Shown: positions 15,624 through 24,142 of the stretch, in pieces
Position numbering within the stretch: position 1 is the stretch's first letter
Layout: each line of letters opens with the position of its first letter
Assembly: GCA_945883545.1 (NCBI GenBank)
Contig: CAMCXT010000020.1
Span: 1-54,789 of the forward strand
Length of the DNA: 54,789 nt
From: Chitinophaga pinensis
GTDB taxonomy: Bacteria > Bacteroidota > Bacteroidia > M30B66
Direction: 5' to 3'
Notes under the pieces: generated by a model
The model's database searches: none
Told to the model about the DNA's origin: nothing
Seen by the model: the letters and a program-made list of their open reading frames with translations, nothing else
Position numbers and translations under genes: made by a program

Positions 15624-16507
15624 TTGAAAAACTAAAAATCCTCTGGCAATTCAGCCGTCCGCACACCATTATTGGCAGCACTTTGAGCATTTTATCGGTG
15701 TATCTTTTGTGTTATTTACAACCAGAAGGGAAATTTGATGGATTTGTTTTGCTGATCAGCCTCATCTCTGCATTGGCTTGTAATATCTATATCACAGGAT
15801 TAAACCAATGGTCGGATGTTGAAGTAGACAAAATAAACAAACCTTGGTTACCCATTGCAGCTGGGACATTGAGTAAAGAAGCTGGATTGAGAATCGTTTT
15901 GGTTTCAGGCGCTATTTCAATTCTCTGCACCCTCTTTTTTCATTGGATTTTTGCAGCCATGATTTTAAGTATCCTCGCCATCGGAACTGCTTATTCGTTG
16001 CCTCCGCTCAAATTTAAACGACACCATTTGGCAGCTGCAGGAGCAATATCGTTGGTGCGTGGATTAATGGTAAATGTTGGATTTTATCTTCATTTTAGGC
16101 AATCGATGATCGGTGAATTAACCATTGATACCGCTATTTGGCCTTTGGTAATTTTTGTTTCCGCATTTTCGTTGGGAATCGCTTGGTTTAAAGACATTCC
16201 TGATACCGCCGGCGATGCAGTGCACAAATTCGGAACATTGGCAGTAAATACAGGCCGCAAAACTGCATTTTTCGCAGGTGTATTTGTAGTGAGTGCAGCT
16301 TATTTATTCTTGGCAGTTGCATCTTTGGCCAAGTTGTTTCCAAACCATGTGTTTGGTGCAGTGTTTCACATTACAGTTTTGCTGGTTTTTCAATACAAAA
16401 GCTTGAAGTTAGACTTGAAAAACGAAGAAGCAATCAAGCAATTTTACATGTTTTTCTGGGTGCTATTTTTCGCTGAATACCTTGTTTATCCGGGAATGTA
16501 CCTATAA
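15620..16507 (+). CDS. UbiA family prenyltransferase, homogentisate phytyltransferase-like
   Basis: 295 residues with about nine membrane segments. UbiA motif 1 is N62-QWSD66-VEVD70 and motif 2 is K191-DIPD195-TAGD199; these Asp residues bind Mg-diphosphate. Beyond the general family pattern, several stretches closely resemble homogentisate phytyltransferase (VTE2): FSRPHTIIGSTLSILSVYL, ITGLNQWSDVEVDKINKP followed by LPIAAGTLS, AYSLPPLKFKR, and VRGLMVNVGFYLHF. That family joins a prenyl diphosphate to an aromatic head group on the way to tocopherols or plastoquinone. The neighbouring kinase fusion would supply the diphosphate. No 4-hydroxyphenylpyruvate dioxygenase or cyclase gene is present in the window, so the head group is unproven. 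Confidence 0.85.
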   Translation: MIEKLKILWQFSRPHTIIGSTLSILSVYLLCYLQPEGKFDGFVLLISLISALACNIYITGLNQWSDVEVDKINKPWLPIAAGTLSKEAGLRIVLVSGAISILCTLFFHWIFAAMILSILAIGTAYSLPPLKFKRHHLAAAGAISLVRGLMVNVGFYLHFRQSMIGELTIDTAIWPLVIFVSAFSLGIAWFKDIPDTAGDAVHKFGTLAVNTGRKTAFFAGVFVVSAAYLFLAVASLAKLFPNHVFGAVFHITVLLVFQYKSLKLDLKNEEAIKQFYMFFWVLFFAEYLVYPGMYL

Positions 16508-16543
16508 CAAGATTGATTGCATTAAACCTGAAATGAAGATCCG

Positions 16544-16921
16544 TTAAGGAGTTTCTTCGTCTCCAAACCACTCTTCAATATCGCGGCGTTCCTTTTTGGT
16601 TGGCCTTCCAGTTCCGCGGTCGCGCCAAACGAAACGAAACTCCTTTAATCGAGCAATGCTTTTGTACTCTTCTTCAGGGGTGAGATCTTCCAAGAAATTT
16701 GGAACTTCTTTGGCAGAAACTCGATTTGCAGGGAAACCGATTACTTTGATAGTTTTCTGCAATTCACCTAACTGAACAACGATACTTTCGCCAATTTTCA
16801 TTTCCCTCGCGGGCTTCACATTGTCGCTTGCGATCTTTACTTTTCCACCTTTAACTGCATCAGCTGCCATGGTTCGGGTTTTATAAATCCGAACTGCCCA
16901 CAGGTATTTATCGATGCGCAT
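16544..16921 (-). CDS. S4 domain RNA-binding protein (Hsp15-like)
   Basis: 125 residues from the ATG at 16921 (MRIDKYLWAVRIYKTR); an upstream alternative would overlap the biotin carboxylase gene. Residues 1-60 form an S4 domain (RIDKYLWAVRIYKTRTMAAD, GKVKIASDNVKP), the RNA-binding unit of the Hsp15 heat-shock family that helps recycle stalled 50S subunits. The C-terminal part is basic and acidic mixed (RDRGTGRPTKKERRDIEEW), as in other Hsp15-like proteins. Eight bases after the biotin carboxylase stop on the same strand, so probably cotranscribed. Confidence 0.88.
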   Translation of the reverse strand: MRIDKYLWAVRIYKTRTMAADAVKGGKVKIASDNVKPAREMKIGESIVVQLGELQKTIKVIGFPANRVSAKEVPNFLEDLTPEEEYKSIARLKEFRFVWRDRGTGRPTKKERRDIEEWFGDEETP

Positions 16922-16929
16922 ATGAAATA

Positions 16930-18426
16930 CTAATGCAGGCTTCCGCGGTTCTGCTTCCACTTCGAAACCGATGCAACAGCCAATTCTTCGGTTGGAACCA
17001 CAGCAGTCACTTCATTGTTGCGAAGAAATGCAGCCAACAAAGCAGCGATTTCAACTTCTTCATCAGAAGGCTTACTTGCTAACATTGACGGTTGGTAATG
17101 GTCGCGAACAAAGTTGGTATCGAAATTTCCAGAAACAAAGGCGTCGTGCTCCATCACGAAGCGACAAAAAGCAAGCGTGTTTTTTACACCTGAAATCTGA
17201 TAATCGTCGATTGCTCTGATCATTCCAGCAATTGAGGCTTTTCGATCAGCACCGTAAACGATGAGCTTACTCAGCATCGGATCGTAGTAAATCGGAATGT
17301 CCATTCCTTCTTCAAAACCGCCATCAACGCGCACGCCGTTTCCTTGTGGTAAACGGTATACTTGAAGTTTCCCGATATCTGGAAGGAAGTTATTTTCAGG
17401 ATCTTCGGCATAAACCCGAATTTCCATTGCATGACCATTGATAGATAATTCTTCCTGCGTGAACGATAAAGGTTCGTTTCGTGCCACAAGAATTTGCTCT
17501 CTCACGAGATCCTTGCCTGTGATCATCTCAGTTACTGGATGCTCCACCTGCAAGCGGGTGTTCATCTCGAGAAAATAGAAATTAAGCTTTTCATCCAGCA
17601 GAAATTCTACCGTTCCAGCGCCCGAATAATTGCAGGCTTTTGAAATTCTAACGGCACATTCGCCCATTTCTTTGCGCAATTCGGGCGTAAGTACAGATGA
17701 TGGCGCTTCTTCTACAACTTTCTGATGACGGCGTTGGATAGAACACTCACGTTCAAACAAATACACGCAATTTCCGTGATTGTCGGCCAACACCTGAATT
17801 TCGATGTGTCGAGGAGATCCAACATACCGTTCAATAAACACCGAACCATCGCCAAAGGCGGAAGTAGCTTCCGATACTGCCAATTGAAGTTGTTCGTGAA
17901 AATCTTCAGAACGATTCACAACGCGCATTCCTTTTCCGCCTCCACCAGCAGAAGCTTTGATCAAAACTGGAAATCCGATTTCCTCAGCAATTTTCCGTGC
18001 TGCTTCTGTGTCGGAAATGGCTTCATCGGTGCCTGGAACCAAAGGAATATTGTGGGCTTTTGCTGTTGCTTTTGCGGCCAATTTAGAGCCCATCATTTCC
18101 ATGGCTTCGGCAGAAGGACCAATAAAGGTAATTCCGGCATCCTTCACCATACGGGCAAAACCAGCATTCTCAGATAAAAATCCGTAGCCCGGATGAATTC
18201 CATCCACACCGAGTTCTTTGCATACCTCGATGATTTTATCACCACGTAAATACGATTGAGATGAAGCTGGTGGTCCAATACAAACTGCTTCATCCGCGTA
18301 GCGAACATGAGGCGAATTTCGGTCTGCTTCAGAATATACTGCAACAGTTTTAATTCCCATTTCACGCGCCGTTCGCATGACACGTAAGGCTATTTCACCT
18401 CGGTTGGCGATAAGTATTTTCTTCAA
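16930..18426 (-). CDS. accC: Biotin carboxylase subunit of an acyl-CoA carboxylase
   Basis: 498 residues. ATP-dependent carboxylation of biotin on a carrier protein. Order: N-terminal domain (MKKILIANRGEIALRVMRTA), ATP-grasp domain with the glycine-rich loop KASAGGGGKGMRVV, the conserved ERECSIQRRHQKVVEEAPS and EMNTRLQVEHPVTE stretches, then the biotin carboxylase C-terminal domain (HAMEIRVYAEDPENNFLP). It is about 50 residues longer than the AccC of the fatty-acid pathway; the extra acidic/hydrophobic tail is typical of propionyl- or methylcrotonyl-type carboxylases. No biotin carrier or carboxyltransferase gene adjoins it. It follows a T9SS protease gene by 11 bases. Confidence 0.93.
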   Translation of the reverse strand: MKKILIANRGEIALRVMRTAREMGIKTVAVYSEADRNSPHVRYADEAVCIGPPASSQSYLRGDKIIEVCKELGVDGIHPGYGFLSENAGFARMVKDAGITFIGPSAEAMEMMGSKLAAKATAKAHNIPLVPGTDEAISDTEAARKIAEEIGFPVLIKASAGGGGKGMRVVNRSEDFHEQLQLAVSEATSAFGDGSVFIERYVGSPRHIEIQVLADNHGNCVYLFERECSIQRRHQKVVEEAPSSVLTPELRKEMGECAVRISKACNYSGAGTVEFLLDEKLNFYFLEMNTRLQVEHPVTEMITGKDLVREQILVARNEPLSFTQEELSINGHAMEIRVYAEDPENNFLPDIGKLQVYRLPQGNGVRVDGGFEEGMDIPIYYDPMLSKLIVYGADRKASIAGMIRAIDDYQISGVKNTLAFCRFVMEHDAFVSGNFDTNFVRDHYQPSMLASKPSDEEVEIAALLAAFLRNNEVTAVVPTEELAVASVSKWKQNRGSLH

Positions 18427-18437
18427 CGGGTTTGAAT

Positions 18438-21365
18438 TTATTGTTGATGAACGAGTTTAACATGTTTCACTTTATCGGCAGAGTGCAATTCGGTGAAATA
18501 AATGCCCGAAGGGATGTTCGATAGATCTAATGTTCCGGAATTGTTCAAGGTTTTGGTGATCACCAATCTACCAGCGGCATCGCGAAGTGTAACTTGAAGC
18601 GCATTTGAGCCTTTCCAGTCGATATAAAGGAAATCTCCTGCAGGGTTTGGATACAAGCTCACTTGGAAAGATTCAACATCTGCCAATGAAACGGTGGTAA
18701 CTGCGTAGTTGATTGAAATAGATTCACATCCATTGTCGACAGAAACACCCACCGAATAATTTCCGTTTTCGGTTGCTTGGTAAGTATTGCTCGTTGCACC
18801 AATAATTGGCGTACCATTCAAATACCATTGGATGTTTCCAGTTGCACTTGTAGAAAGCACATTTTCGTTCGCTTCAATGATTGGAGTTGGTAAACTCGGA
18901 ATTACTGTAATAAATGTTTGTTCAGTGGTCGTATCAGCATACTGTGAGTTTGATGCGATCAATGTAACAGCATAGGTTCCGCTGTTGCTGTATGTTACAG
19001 TAGGATTTGTTTCGGTTGAAGTTTGAATTGAAGCACCTTCGAAAGTCCAGCTGTATGTTGAAGCATTTTGACTATTGTTCGTGAATTGAACAGGCTCACC
19101 TGCGCAAACAGTATTGGTATTCGTTGTAAATGCGGCATTAGCAGGAAGGATGATTGGAGATGTACAAATTCCTTCGATGCGGATGTCGTCCAAATAAACG
19201 TTGCTTCCACCTGAGTTGTACACTTCGAAACGAAGCAACAAGTTTTCGGCTCCATCAAATGGTGTCAAATCGGCCGAAAGGCAAGAAATACCAACCGTTC
19301 CTGTCATGCACCAATCATCAGAAGTAGAAGGCACAAAATTGCTTGCCAAAGTTCCAGCAGTTGCTAAAACATTCAATGAAGCATCTGTATCATCTGGTCG
19401 TTTCAAAATTTCAGTCCAATTGCTTCCACCATCAATACTTGCCCAAACGATCAATGTATCTTTGATTGCTCCAGTAGCGCGGCGACGATGTGCATGCTCA
19501 AAATAAAGCGTGTTTTCACTTGTTTCACTAAGGTTGATCGGAGGCGAAATCAAGTAATCTGAAGCTCCAACATTGCCTTGGTTGTTGTAGATATTTACAC
19601 CCGGCGATTGGGTTCCATTGTTTCCTGCCGTTGTAAAAATCTCCCAAGTATTGAGGCCATCAGGGTTCACTACAGACCAATCGGTTAAACCATCTTCGAA
19701 ATCTTCTGTGTAAGCCAAACGAAGACCTGTATTGGTAACGTTCACGTAATTAGAAAGCGTTAAAGTATCTGCACCAAAAACGTTGACCGCAATGAGTTTT
19801 ACAGTGTATTGACCAAAATCGTTGTAGGTTACAACAGGTTCGCTCAAGGTTGAAGTTGCAGGAGTTCCGCCTGGAAATTCCCAAATGAAACTCTCAGCAT
19901 TCGAGCTAGAAATATTGTTAAATGCTACGTTAATTCCTGGGCATCCAGTTCTGCCGCTTGCGTTAAAGTTTGAATTTGGAGGAGCTTCTGAATTGCAGAT
20001 ATATTGTTGCACTTGTGTTAGCGCACCAAAAGCATTAAGGCGTTTTCCTCCAGCAATTTGAGGAACCAATCCGGGAATAACTTCAGCGCCTTCGAGCAGA
20101 TACTGACGCATTTGAAGCGCGATAGCTCCCGGAGAATTCTTGTAATCCTCAATCAGCACATCACAAGCTGCAGCATACATTAAACCGATAACGCCCGCCA
20201 CGTGCGGAGTTGCCATGGAAGTTCCGGTGAGGTTGTTGTAGCCAGAGTTGGTAACTGTATTGTAAACAGCAGTTCCTGGTGATGCGATATCTATCGAAAC
20301 CAAGCCATAAGCAGCACCATTATTTTTTACATCAGAGCTATTGGTATTGGTAACAGCAATCATAAATTCTGAAACGCAAGCTGTTGGTATGTCGCCAGTT
20401 ACATCAATATTTGAGTTAGCGTTTGCAGTGGCACCAGCACTCAGGATTCCATAAGCTCCGAGCGTGTCATAAAATGCACACCAAATAGGGAAGTCTGCAG
20501 GATCACCATTGTCGACACCAAACGAGGAGTTTGTAGCAACAACGAAAGCACCTTTTGTTCCTCCCGATTCATCATATTGGATGCGCATTTCAGCAGCATA
20601 AGCGTAGGCAGAAACCACAACATCTTCATTACCAGAAGAACCTGCAATAGGAAGAATTTTGGCATCCCAGTTTACACCTGAAACACCAATACTATTATTT
20701 CCTTGGGCAGAAATAATTCCTGAAACGTGTGTTCCGTGCTGATCTGAAGGAATAGTTCCATCATCGGCATAGGCATCCCAACCGTTAATATCATCAACAT
20801 ATCCGTTGTTGTCGTCATCGATTCCGTTTCCGGCGATCTCGTTGTAATTTCTGAAAAAGTTATTGACCAAATCTGGATGATTCAGTTGAAAACCGCCGTC
20901 GATTACAGCAACAACGATTGTGTCTCCAGCAACGGTCAAACCACCAGTAGTGATATCCCAAGCAAGTTCAGCATCGATATCGGCACCGGCCGTTCCACCT
21001 GTTTGTCCCGTATTTTTCAAAGACCACTGTTGACCAAAAGATGCGTCGTTCGGTGTAGTATTTCGCTGTTGAACTTGGTGATTGTATTGAGCCACCAAGG
21101 TTAAAGGGTGACTCTTCACAGCTTCTAGAACTGATGAGCTGTTGTTAGCAGTAGAGCTGATGAGCAGAATATTGAAACGTTTCGAAATGATTCGTTTTTG
21201 TTGAATTTGAAATTGAGGATACTGATTTTGAAGTGCTTGAATGTACTTCTGAGTATCCGTTTTCTTATCAAGTTGAATGATAAATTCACCTGGAATGGTG
21301 TTCTGTTGGGCCGCTGCAGAAAATCCCACTAAACAACAGAGAGACACAAGAATTCTTTTGAACAT
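18438..21365 (-). CDS. Exported S8 subtilisin-like peptidase with PKD domains and T9SS type A sorting domain
   Basis: 975 residues. A signal peptide (1-19, LVSLCCLVGFSAAAQ) and a short propeptide region precede the S8 domain at about 110-460. The catalytic triad is visible: Asp in VVAVIDGGFQLNHPDL, His in DQHGTHVSGI, and Ser in LTGTSMATPHVAG. An Asp/Asn-rich stretch (GIDDDNNGYVDDINGWD) may bind calcium. Two PKD-like domains follow (around 470-545 and 740-825), separated by a MAM/choice-of-anchor-like domain beginning TEDFEDGLTDWSVVNPDG. The last 75 residues (VSLYPNPAGDFLYI to KHVKLVHQQ) are a type A sorting domain, so it should cross the outer membrane through T9SS. Probably a surface or secreted protease. 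Confidence 0.93.
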   Translation of the reverse strand: MFKRILVSLCCLVGFSAAAQQNTIPGEFIIQLDKKTDTQKYIQALQNQYPQFQIQQKRIISKRFNILLISSTANNSSSVLEAVKSHPLTLVAQYNHQVQQRNTTPNDASFGQQWSLKNTGQTGGTAGADIDAELAWDITTGGLTVAGDTIVVAVIDGGFQLNHPDLVNNFFRNYNEIAGNGIDDDNNGYVDDINGWDAYADDGTIPSDQHGTHVSGIISAQGNNSIGVSGVNWDAKILPIAGSSGNEDVVVSAYAYAAEMRIQYDESGGTKGAFVVATNSSFGVDNGDPADFPIWCAFYDTLGAYGILSAGATANANSNIDVTGDIPTACVSEFMIAVTNTNSSDVKNNGAAYGLVSIDIASPGTAVYNTVTNSGYNNLTGTSMATPHVAGVIGLMYAAACDVLIEDYKNSPGAIALQMRQYLLEGAEVIPGLVPQIAGGKRLNAFGALTQVQQYICNSEAPPNSNFNASGRTGCPGINVAFNNISSSNAESFIWEFPGGTPATSTLSEPVVTYNDFGQYTVKLIAVNVFGADTLTLSNYVNVTNTGLRLAYTEDFEDGLTDWSVVNPDGLNTWEIFTTAGNNGTQSPGVNIYNNQGNVGASDYLISPPINLSETSENTLYFEHAHRRRATGAIKDTLIVWASIDGGSNWTEILKRPDDTDASLNVLATAGTLASNFVPSTSDDWCMTGTVGISCLSADLTPFDGAENLLLRFEVYNSGGSNVYLDDIRIEGICTSPIILPANAAFTTNTNTVCAGEPVQFTNNSQNASTYSWTFEGASIQTSTETNPTVTYSNSGTYAVTLIASNSQYADTTTEQTFITVIPSLPTPIIEANENVLSTSATGNIQWYLNGTPIIGATSNTYQATENGNYSVGVSVDNGCESISINYAVTTVSLADVESFQVSLYPNPAGDFLYIDWKGSNALQVTLRDAAGRLVITKTLNNSGTLDLSNIPSGIYFTELHSADKVKHVKLVHQQ

Positions 21366-21423
21366 AAAATTTGGATGGTTAAGGCTTGCAATTTACGTAT
21401 CGAACCTAACTCTACCAAACAAT

Positions 21424-21452
21424 AAAGCCTCTCCGATGTTCGGAAAGGCTTT
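21424..21452 (-). terminator. Intrinsic terminator after sucC
   Basis: AAAGCCT-C-TCCGA-TGT-TCGGA-A-AGGCTTT forms a 12-pair hairpin with one mismatch. It lies just after the sucC stop on the minus strand, where it is followed by TTTATT. It is nearly symmetric and could also work on the plus strand. Confidence 0.75.
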
Positions 21453-21480
21453 AGAAAATTATATGTTTGAGTTGTGCTTA

Positions 21481-22671
21481 TTATGCGAGCACTTCCTTCA
21501 CCTTGTCGGCAGCTTCTTGGAGAAGAATTACCGATTGAACTTGGAGTCCAGAATTATCGATAATTTCTTTGGCTTCAACTGCATTGGTTCCTTGTAAACG
21601 AACGATGATCGGCACATTGATTTCACCAATTGAACGGTAAGCATCAACGATACCTTGAGCAACGCGATCGCAACGAACGATACCGCCAAAAATATTTACA
21701 AGAATTGCCTTTACGTTTGGATCTTTTAGGATGATACGGAATGCTTGTTCAACACGCGCAGCATCTGCAGTACCTCCAACATCGAGGAAGTTTGCAGGAT
21801 CTCCACCAGCAAGTTTGATGATATCCATCGTTGCCATGGCAAGACCAGCACCATTCACCATGCAACCGATATTTCCATCAAGTTTAACATAGTTCAGGTT
21901 GTGTTCAGCTGCTTCAACTTCGGTTGGATCTTCTTCCAACACATCGCGCATTGCAGCTAAATCAGGGTGACGGAATAAACCGTTTTCATCAAGATTCACT
22001 TTCGCATCAACAGCGATGATTTTGCTGTCGGATGTTTTAAGCACTGGATTGATTTCGAATTGAGAAGCATCAGTAGCAACATATGCTTTGTAAAGCGCCA
22101 TGATGAATTTCACCATTTGCTTATTTGCTTCACCACTCAAACCGAGGTTGTAAGCAATTTTACGTGCTTGGAAGCCCTGAATGCCAACTTTAGGATCGAT
22201 TTCTTCGTTCAGGATTTTTTCAGGATGGTTGTGTGCAACATCTTCAATGTCCATTCCACCTTCGGTAGAGTAAATGATCACGTCGCGACCAGTTTGGCGA
22301 TTCAAAAGAACCGACATGTAGAATTCGGCAACTGGTTCTGCTCCTGGATAGTATACATCTTGAGCAATCATTACTTTGCGAACCAATTTACCTTCAGCTC
22401 CAGTTTGTGGAGTAACCAATGTCATTCCAAGAATCTGGGCAGAAAGTGATTTCACATCATCTAATGATTTTGCAAGCTTGATTCCGCCGCCTTTTCCGCG
22501 GCCACCAGCATGTACTTGGGCTTTAACAACCCACCAGCCAGTACCGGTTTGTTCCTGAAGTTTTTTCGCTGCTTCAACTGCCTCTTCTGGAGTTTCTGCT
22601 ACAAAGCCTTCTTGGATTCCGACGCCAAAACGTTTTAGAATTTCTTTTCCCTGATATTCGTGAATGTTCAT
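21481..22671 (-). CDS. sucC: Succinate-CoA ligase (ADP-forming) beta subunit
   Basis: 396 residues from the ATG at 22671 (MNIHEYQGKEILKRFG); a longer open reading to 22719 runs through the promoter. ATP-grasp and CoA-ligase features are present: VKAQVHAGGRGKGGGIKLAK, the FEINPVL nucleotide/metal region, and the C-terminal GANFLD-like NFLDVGGTADAARV and VNIFGGIVRCDRVAQGI. It makes succinate and ATP from succinyl-CoA in the TCA cycle, together with the alpha subunit SucD, which is not in the window; in many Bacteroidota the two genes are apart. It has a complete promoter and a good terminator, so it is a single-gene unit. Confidence 0.96.
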   Translation of the reverse strand: MNIHEYQGKEILKRFGVGIQEGFVAETPEEAVEAAKKLQEQTGTGWWVVKAQVHAGGRGKGGGIKLAKSLDDVKSLSAQILGMTLVTPQTGAEGKLVRKVMIAQDVYYPGAEPVAEFYMSVLLNRQTGRDVIIYSTEGGMDIEDVAHNHPEKILNEEIDPKVGIQGFQARKIAYNLGLSGEANKQMVKFIMALYKAYVATDASQFEINPVLKTSDSKIIAVDAKVNLDENGLFRHPDLAAMRDVLEEDPTEVEAAEHNLNYVKLDGNIGCMVNGAGLAMATMDIIKLAGGDPANFLDVGGTADAARVEQAFRIILKDPNVKAILVNIFGGIVRCDRVAQGIVDAYRSIGEINVPIIVRLQGTNAVEAKEIIDNSGLQVQSVILLQEAADKVKEVLA

Positions 22672-22689
22672 CTTCCTAAAATTTGCCGC

Positions 22690-22720
22690 CAAAAGTAGCA
22701 GAATAAATGCTGTTGGCAAA
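22690..22720 (-). promoter_or_regulatory. Full Bacteroidota -33/-7 promoter for sucC
   Basis: On the minus strand: TTTG (22720-22717), a 19-base spacer and TACTTTTG (22697-22690). Both elements and the spacing match the consensus. The ATG at 22671 follows after 18 bases. Confidence 0.75.
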
Positions 22721-22896
22721 GGATTGTGAATGTTTTCCCGGAATCATTTTAAACACCTGACTATTTAGCACTTGCAGCCTCTTGCTGTGTTATTAACAAA
22801 TTCTACTGTATAAATTCAGTCGAATCAACTTTTATAGACATTCACCCTTAGGTGTTATTACCTATTTTCGTCATTCACAAACTAAAAAAACATCTC

Positions 22897-23451
22897 ATGT
22901 TTCGGGAATCTACCAACCTGACGCATGTGAGTAGTGATCGGTTGATCGCGCTTACAGGCATGAACTGGATGCAATGGATGTCGCTGCTTGATAGCGAGTT
23001 GGCATTCAGAAAAAATCTAGGAGAAATAAAAAACATCATTAGAGATCAAGCTTCCTTCGACGAAATTACGACAGGGGCGATCCTTGAAAAGTACTTACAG
23101 GAAAAAGGTCTACTAGAGAAATTACCTCTAGTAAAGGAAATTGAAATCACTTCAACCTTAACGATCGAAACGCCTTTGCACGTAGCAGAAAGTGCTTTCA
23201 CCGATTTGTCGCTTAGAAATGAATGGTTGCCAGAAGTGGATCTCATTCTGAAGTTAAATCCGGGAAAAAATCTCAGATTTGCATGGCAGAATGCGCAGGT
23301 GGTTGTAGTTACTTTTAACCCGAAAGGCCCTTCTAAATGTCAGATCAGTTTGCAACACAGCAAATTGCCCGACATGATTTCCTCAGTGGAAATGAAGTCT
23401 TTCTGGAAAGAGAAGCTCGCCAAACTGGCGCGACTGCTCGAAAGCAAATGA
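22897..23451 (+). CDS. SRPBCC/START-like domain protein of unknown function
   Basis: 184 residues from the ATG at 22897 ([15 protein letters not shown]). The N-terminal 85 residues are helical and charged. From about residue 85 there is a pattern typical of SRPBCC ligand-binding folds: [56 protein letters not shown], and a final amphipathic helix [15 protein letters not shown]. The fold assignment rests on the hydrophobic pattern and on the weak likeness to AHSA1-type proteins, so it is moderate. Its stop overlaps the start of a LolD-like ATPase by 4 bases, so the two are coupled. No catalytic residues are evident. Confidence 0.65.
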   Translation: MFRESTNLTHVSSDRLIALTGMNWMQWMSLLDSELAFRKNLGEIKNIIRDQASFDEITTGAILEKYLQEKGLLEKLPLVKEIEITSTLTIETPLHVAESAFTDLSLRNEWLPEVDLILKLNPGKNLRFAWQNAQVVVVTFNPKGPSKCQISLQHSKLPDMISSVEMKSFWKEKLAKLARLLESK

Positions 23452-24101
23452 TCGAAATTCAAGGTATCCGTAAATCTTTTGGAAAGGTGGAAGTCCTCAA
23501 GGGCATCGACCTTTCCATACGTTCCGGTGAAATTATTTCTGTTGTCGGTCCGTCGGGAGCAGGAAAAACCACATTACTTCAAATCTTGGGCACACTCGAA
23601 CGCCCCGATTCAGGTAATTTTCAGTTTGGCGATGCTTTCCCGGCCAAGCTCAACGACCGCCTTTTATCGCAATTCAGAAATCAACACATTGGTTTTGTAT
23701 TTCAATTTCACCAACTGTTGCCTGAATTTACTGCGCTCGAAAATGTGATGATTCCCGGGATGATTGCCAACAAACCAACCTCAGAGTTGCAAACACGTGC
23801 TGAAATGCTGTTGGTGAAACTCAACCTGAAAGACCGAATTCACCACAAGCCTTCAGCGATGTCGGGCGGTGAACAGCAAAGAGTTGCCGTTGCCCGTGCA
23901 CTGATGAATCAACCGAAACTCATCCTCGCCGACGAGCCAAGCGGAAATCTCGATTCCAAAAATGCAAGAGAACTCCATGAACTTTTTCTCAGACTTCGTG
24001 ATGAAGAAGGTCAAACTTTCGTGATAGTAACGCACAATGAGGAATTGGCGAAAATGGCAGACCGCAGTGTGTTGATGGAAGATGGAAAAATCATTTCCTG
24101 A
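23448..24101 (+). CDS. ABC transporter ATP-binding protein, LolD-like
   Basis: 217 residues from the ATG at 23448 ([12 protein letters not shown]). All ATPase motifs are intact: Walker [12 protein letters not shown]-loop [16 protein letters not shown], signature [15 protein letters not shown], Walker [16 protein letters not shown] and the H-loop VTHN. The [14 protein letters not shown] stretch and overall length match the LolD/MacB ATPase group, which powers release of lipoproteins from, or lipid extraction at, the inner membrane. No permease gene (LolC/E) is adjacent; the partner must be encoded elsewhere. In many Bacteroidota the LolD gene is likewise separate. Confidence 0.9.
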   Translation: MIEIQGIRKSFGKVEVLKGIDLSIRSGEIISVVGPSGAGKTTLLQILGTLERPDSGNFQFGDAFPAKLNDRLLSQFRNQHIGFVFQFHQLLPEFTALENVMIPGMIANKPTSELQTRAEMLLVKLNLKDRIHHKPSAMSGGEQQRVAVARALMNQPKLILADEPSGNLDSKNARELHELFLRLRDEEGQTFVIVTHNEELAKMADRSVLMEDGKIIS

Positions 24102-24130
24102 AAGAATCATCTTCATTTAACTGCATTGTT

Positions 24131-24138
24131 TAGCTTTG
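24131..24138 (+). promoter_or_regulatory. Bacteroidota -7 element (TAGCTTTG) directly at the PD40 gene start
   Basis: An exact TAnnTTTG match ending only 4 bases before the ATG at 24143. If used, the transcript would start at or next to the A of the ATG, giving a leaderless mRNA. Confidence 0.5.
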
Positions 24139-24142
24139 CAGC

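Noticed and set aside
17725-18177. Plus-strand frame opposite the biotin carboxylase gene
   Set aside because: His/Phe/Cys-rich translation typical of an antisense shadow; the carboxylase is certain.
18438-21365. Repeated PKD and sorting domain as a phage or adhesin island
   Set aside because: A single complete protease gene with ordinary neighbours; no integrase, repeat or att site nearby.
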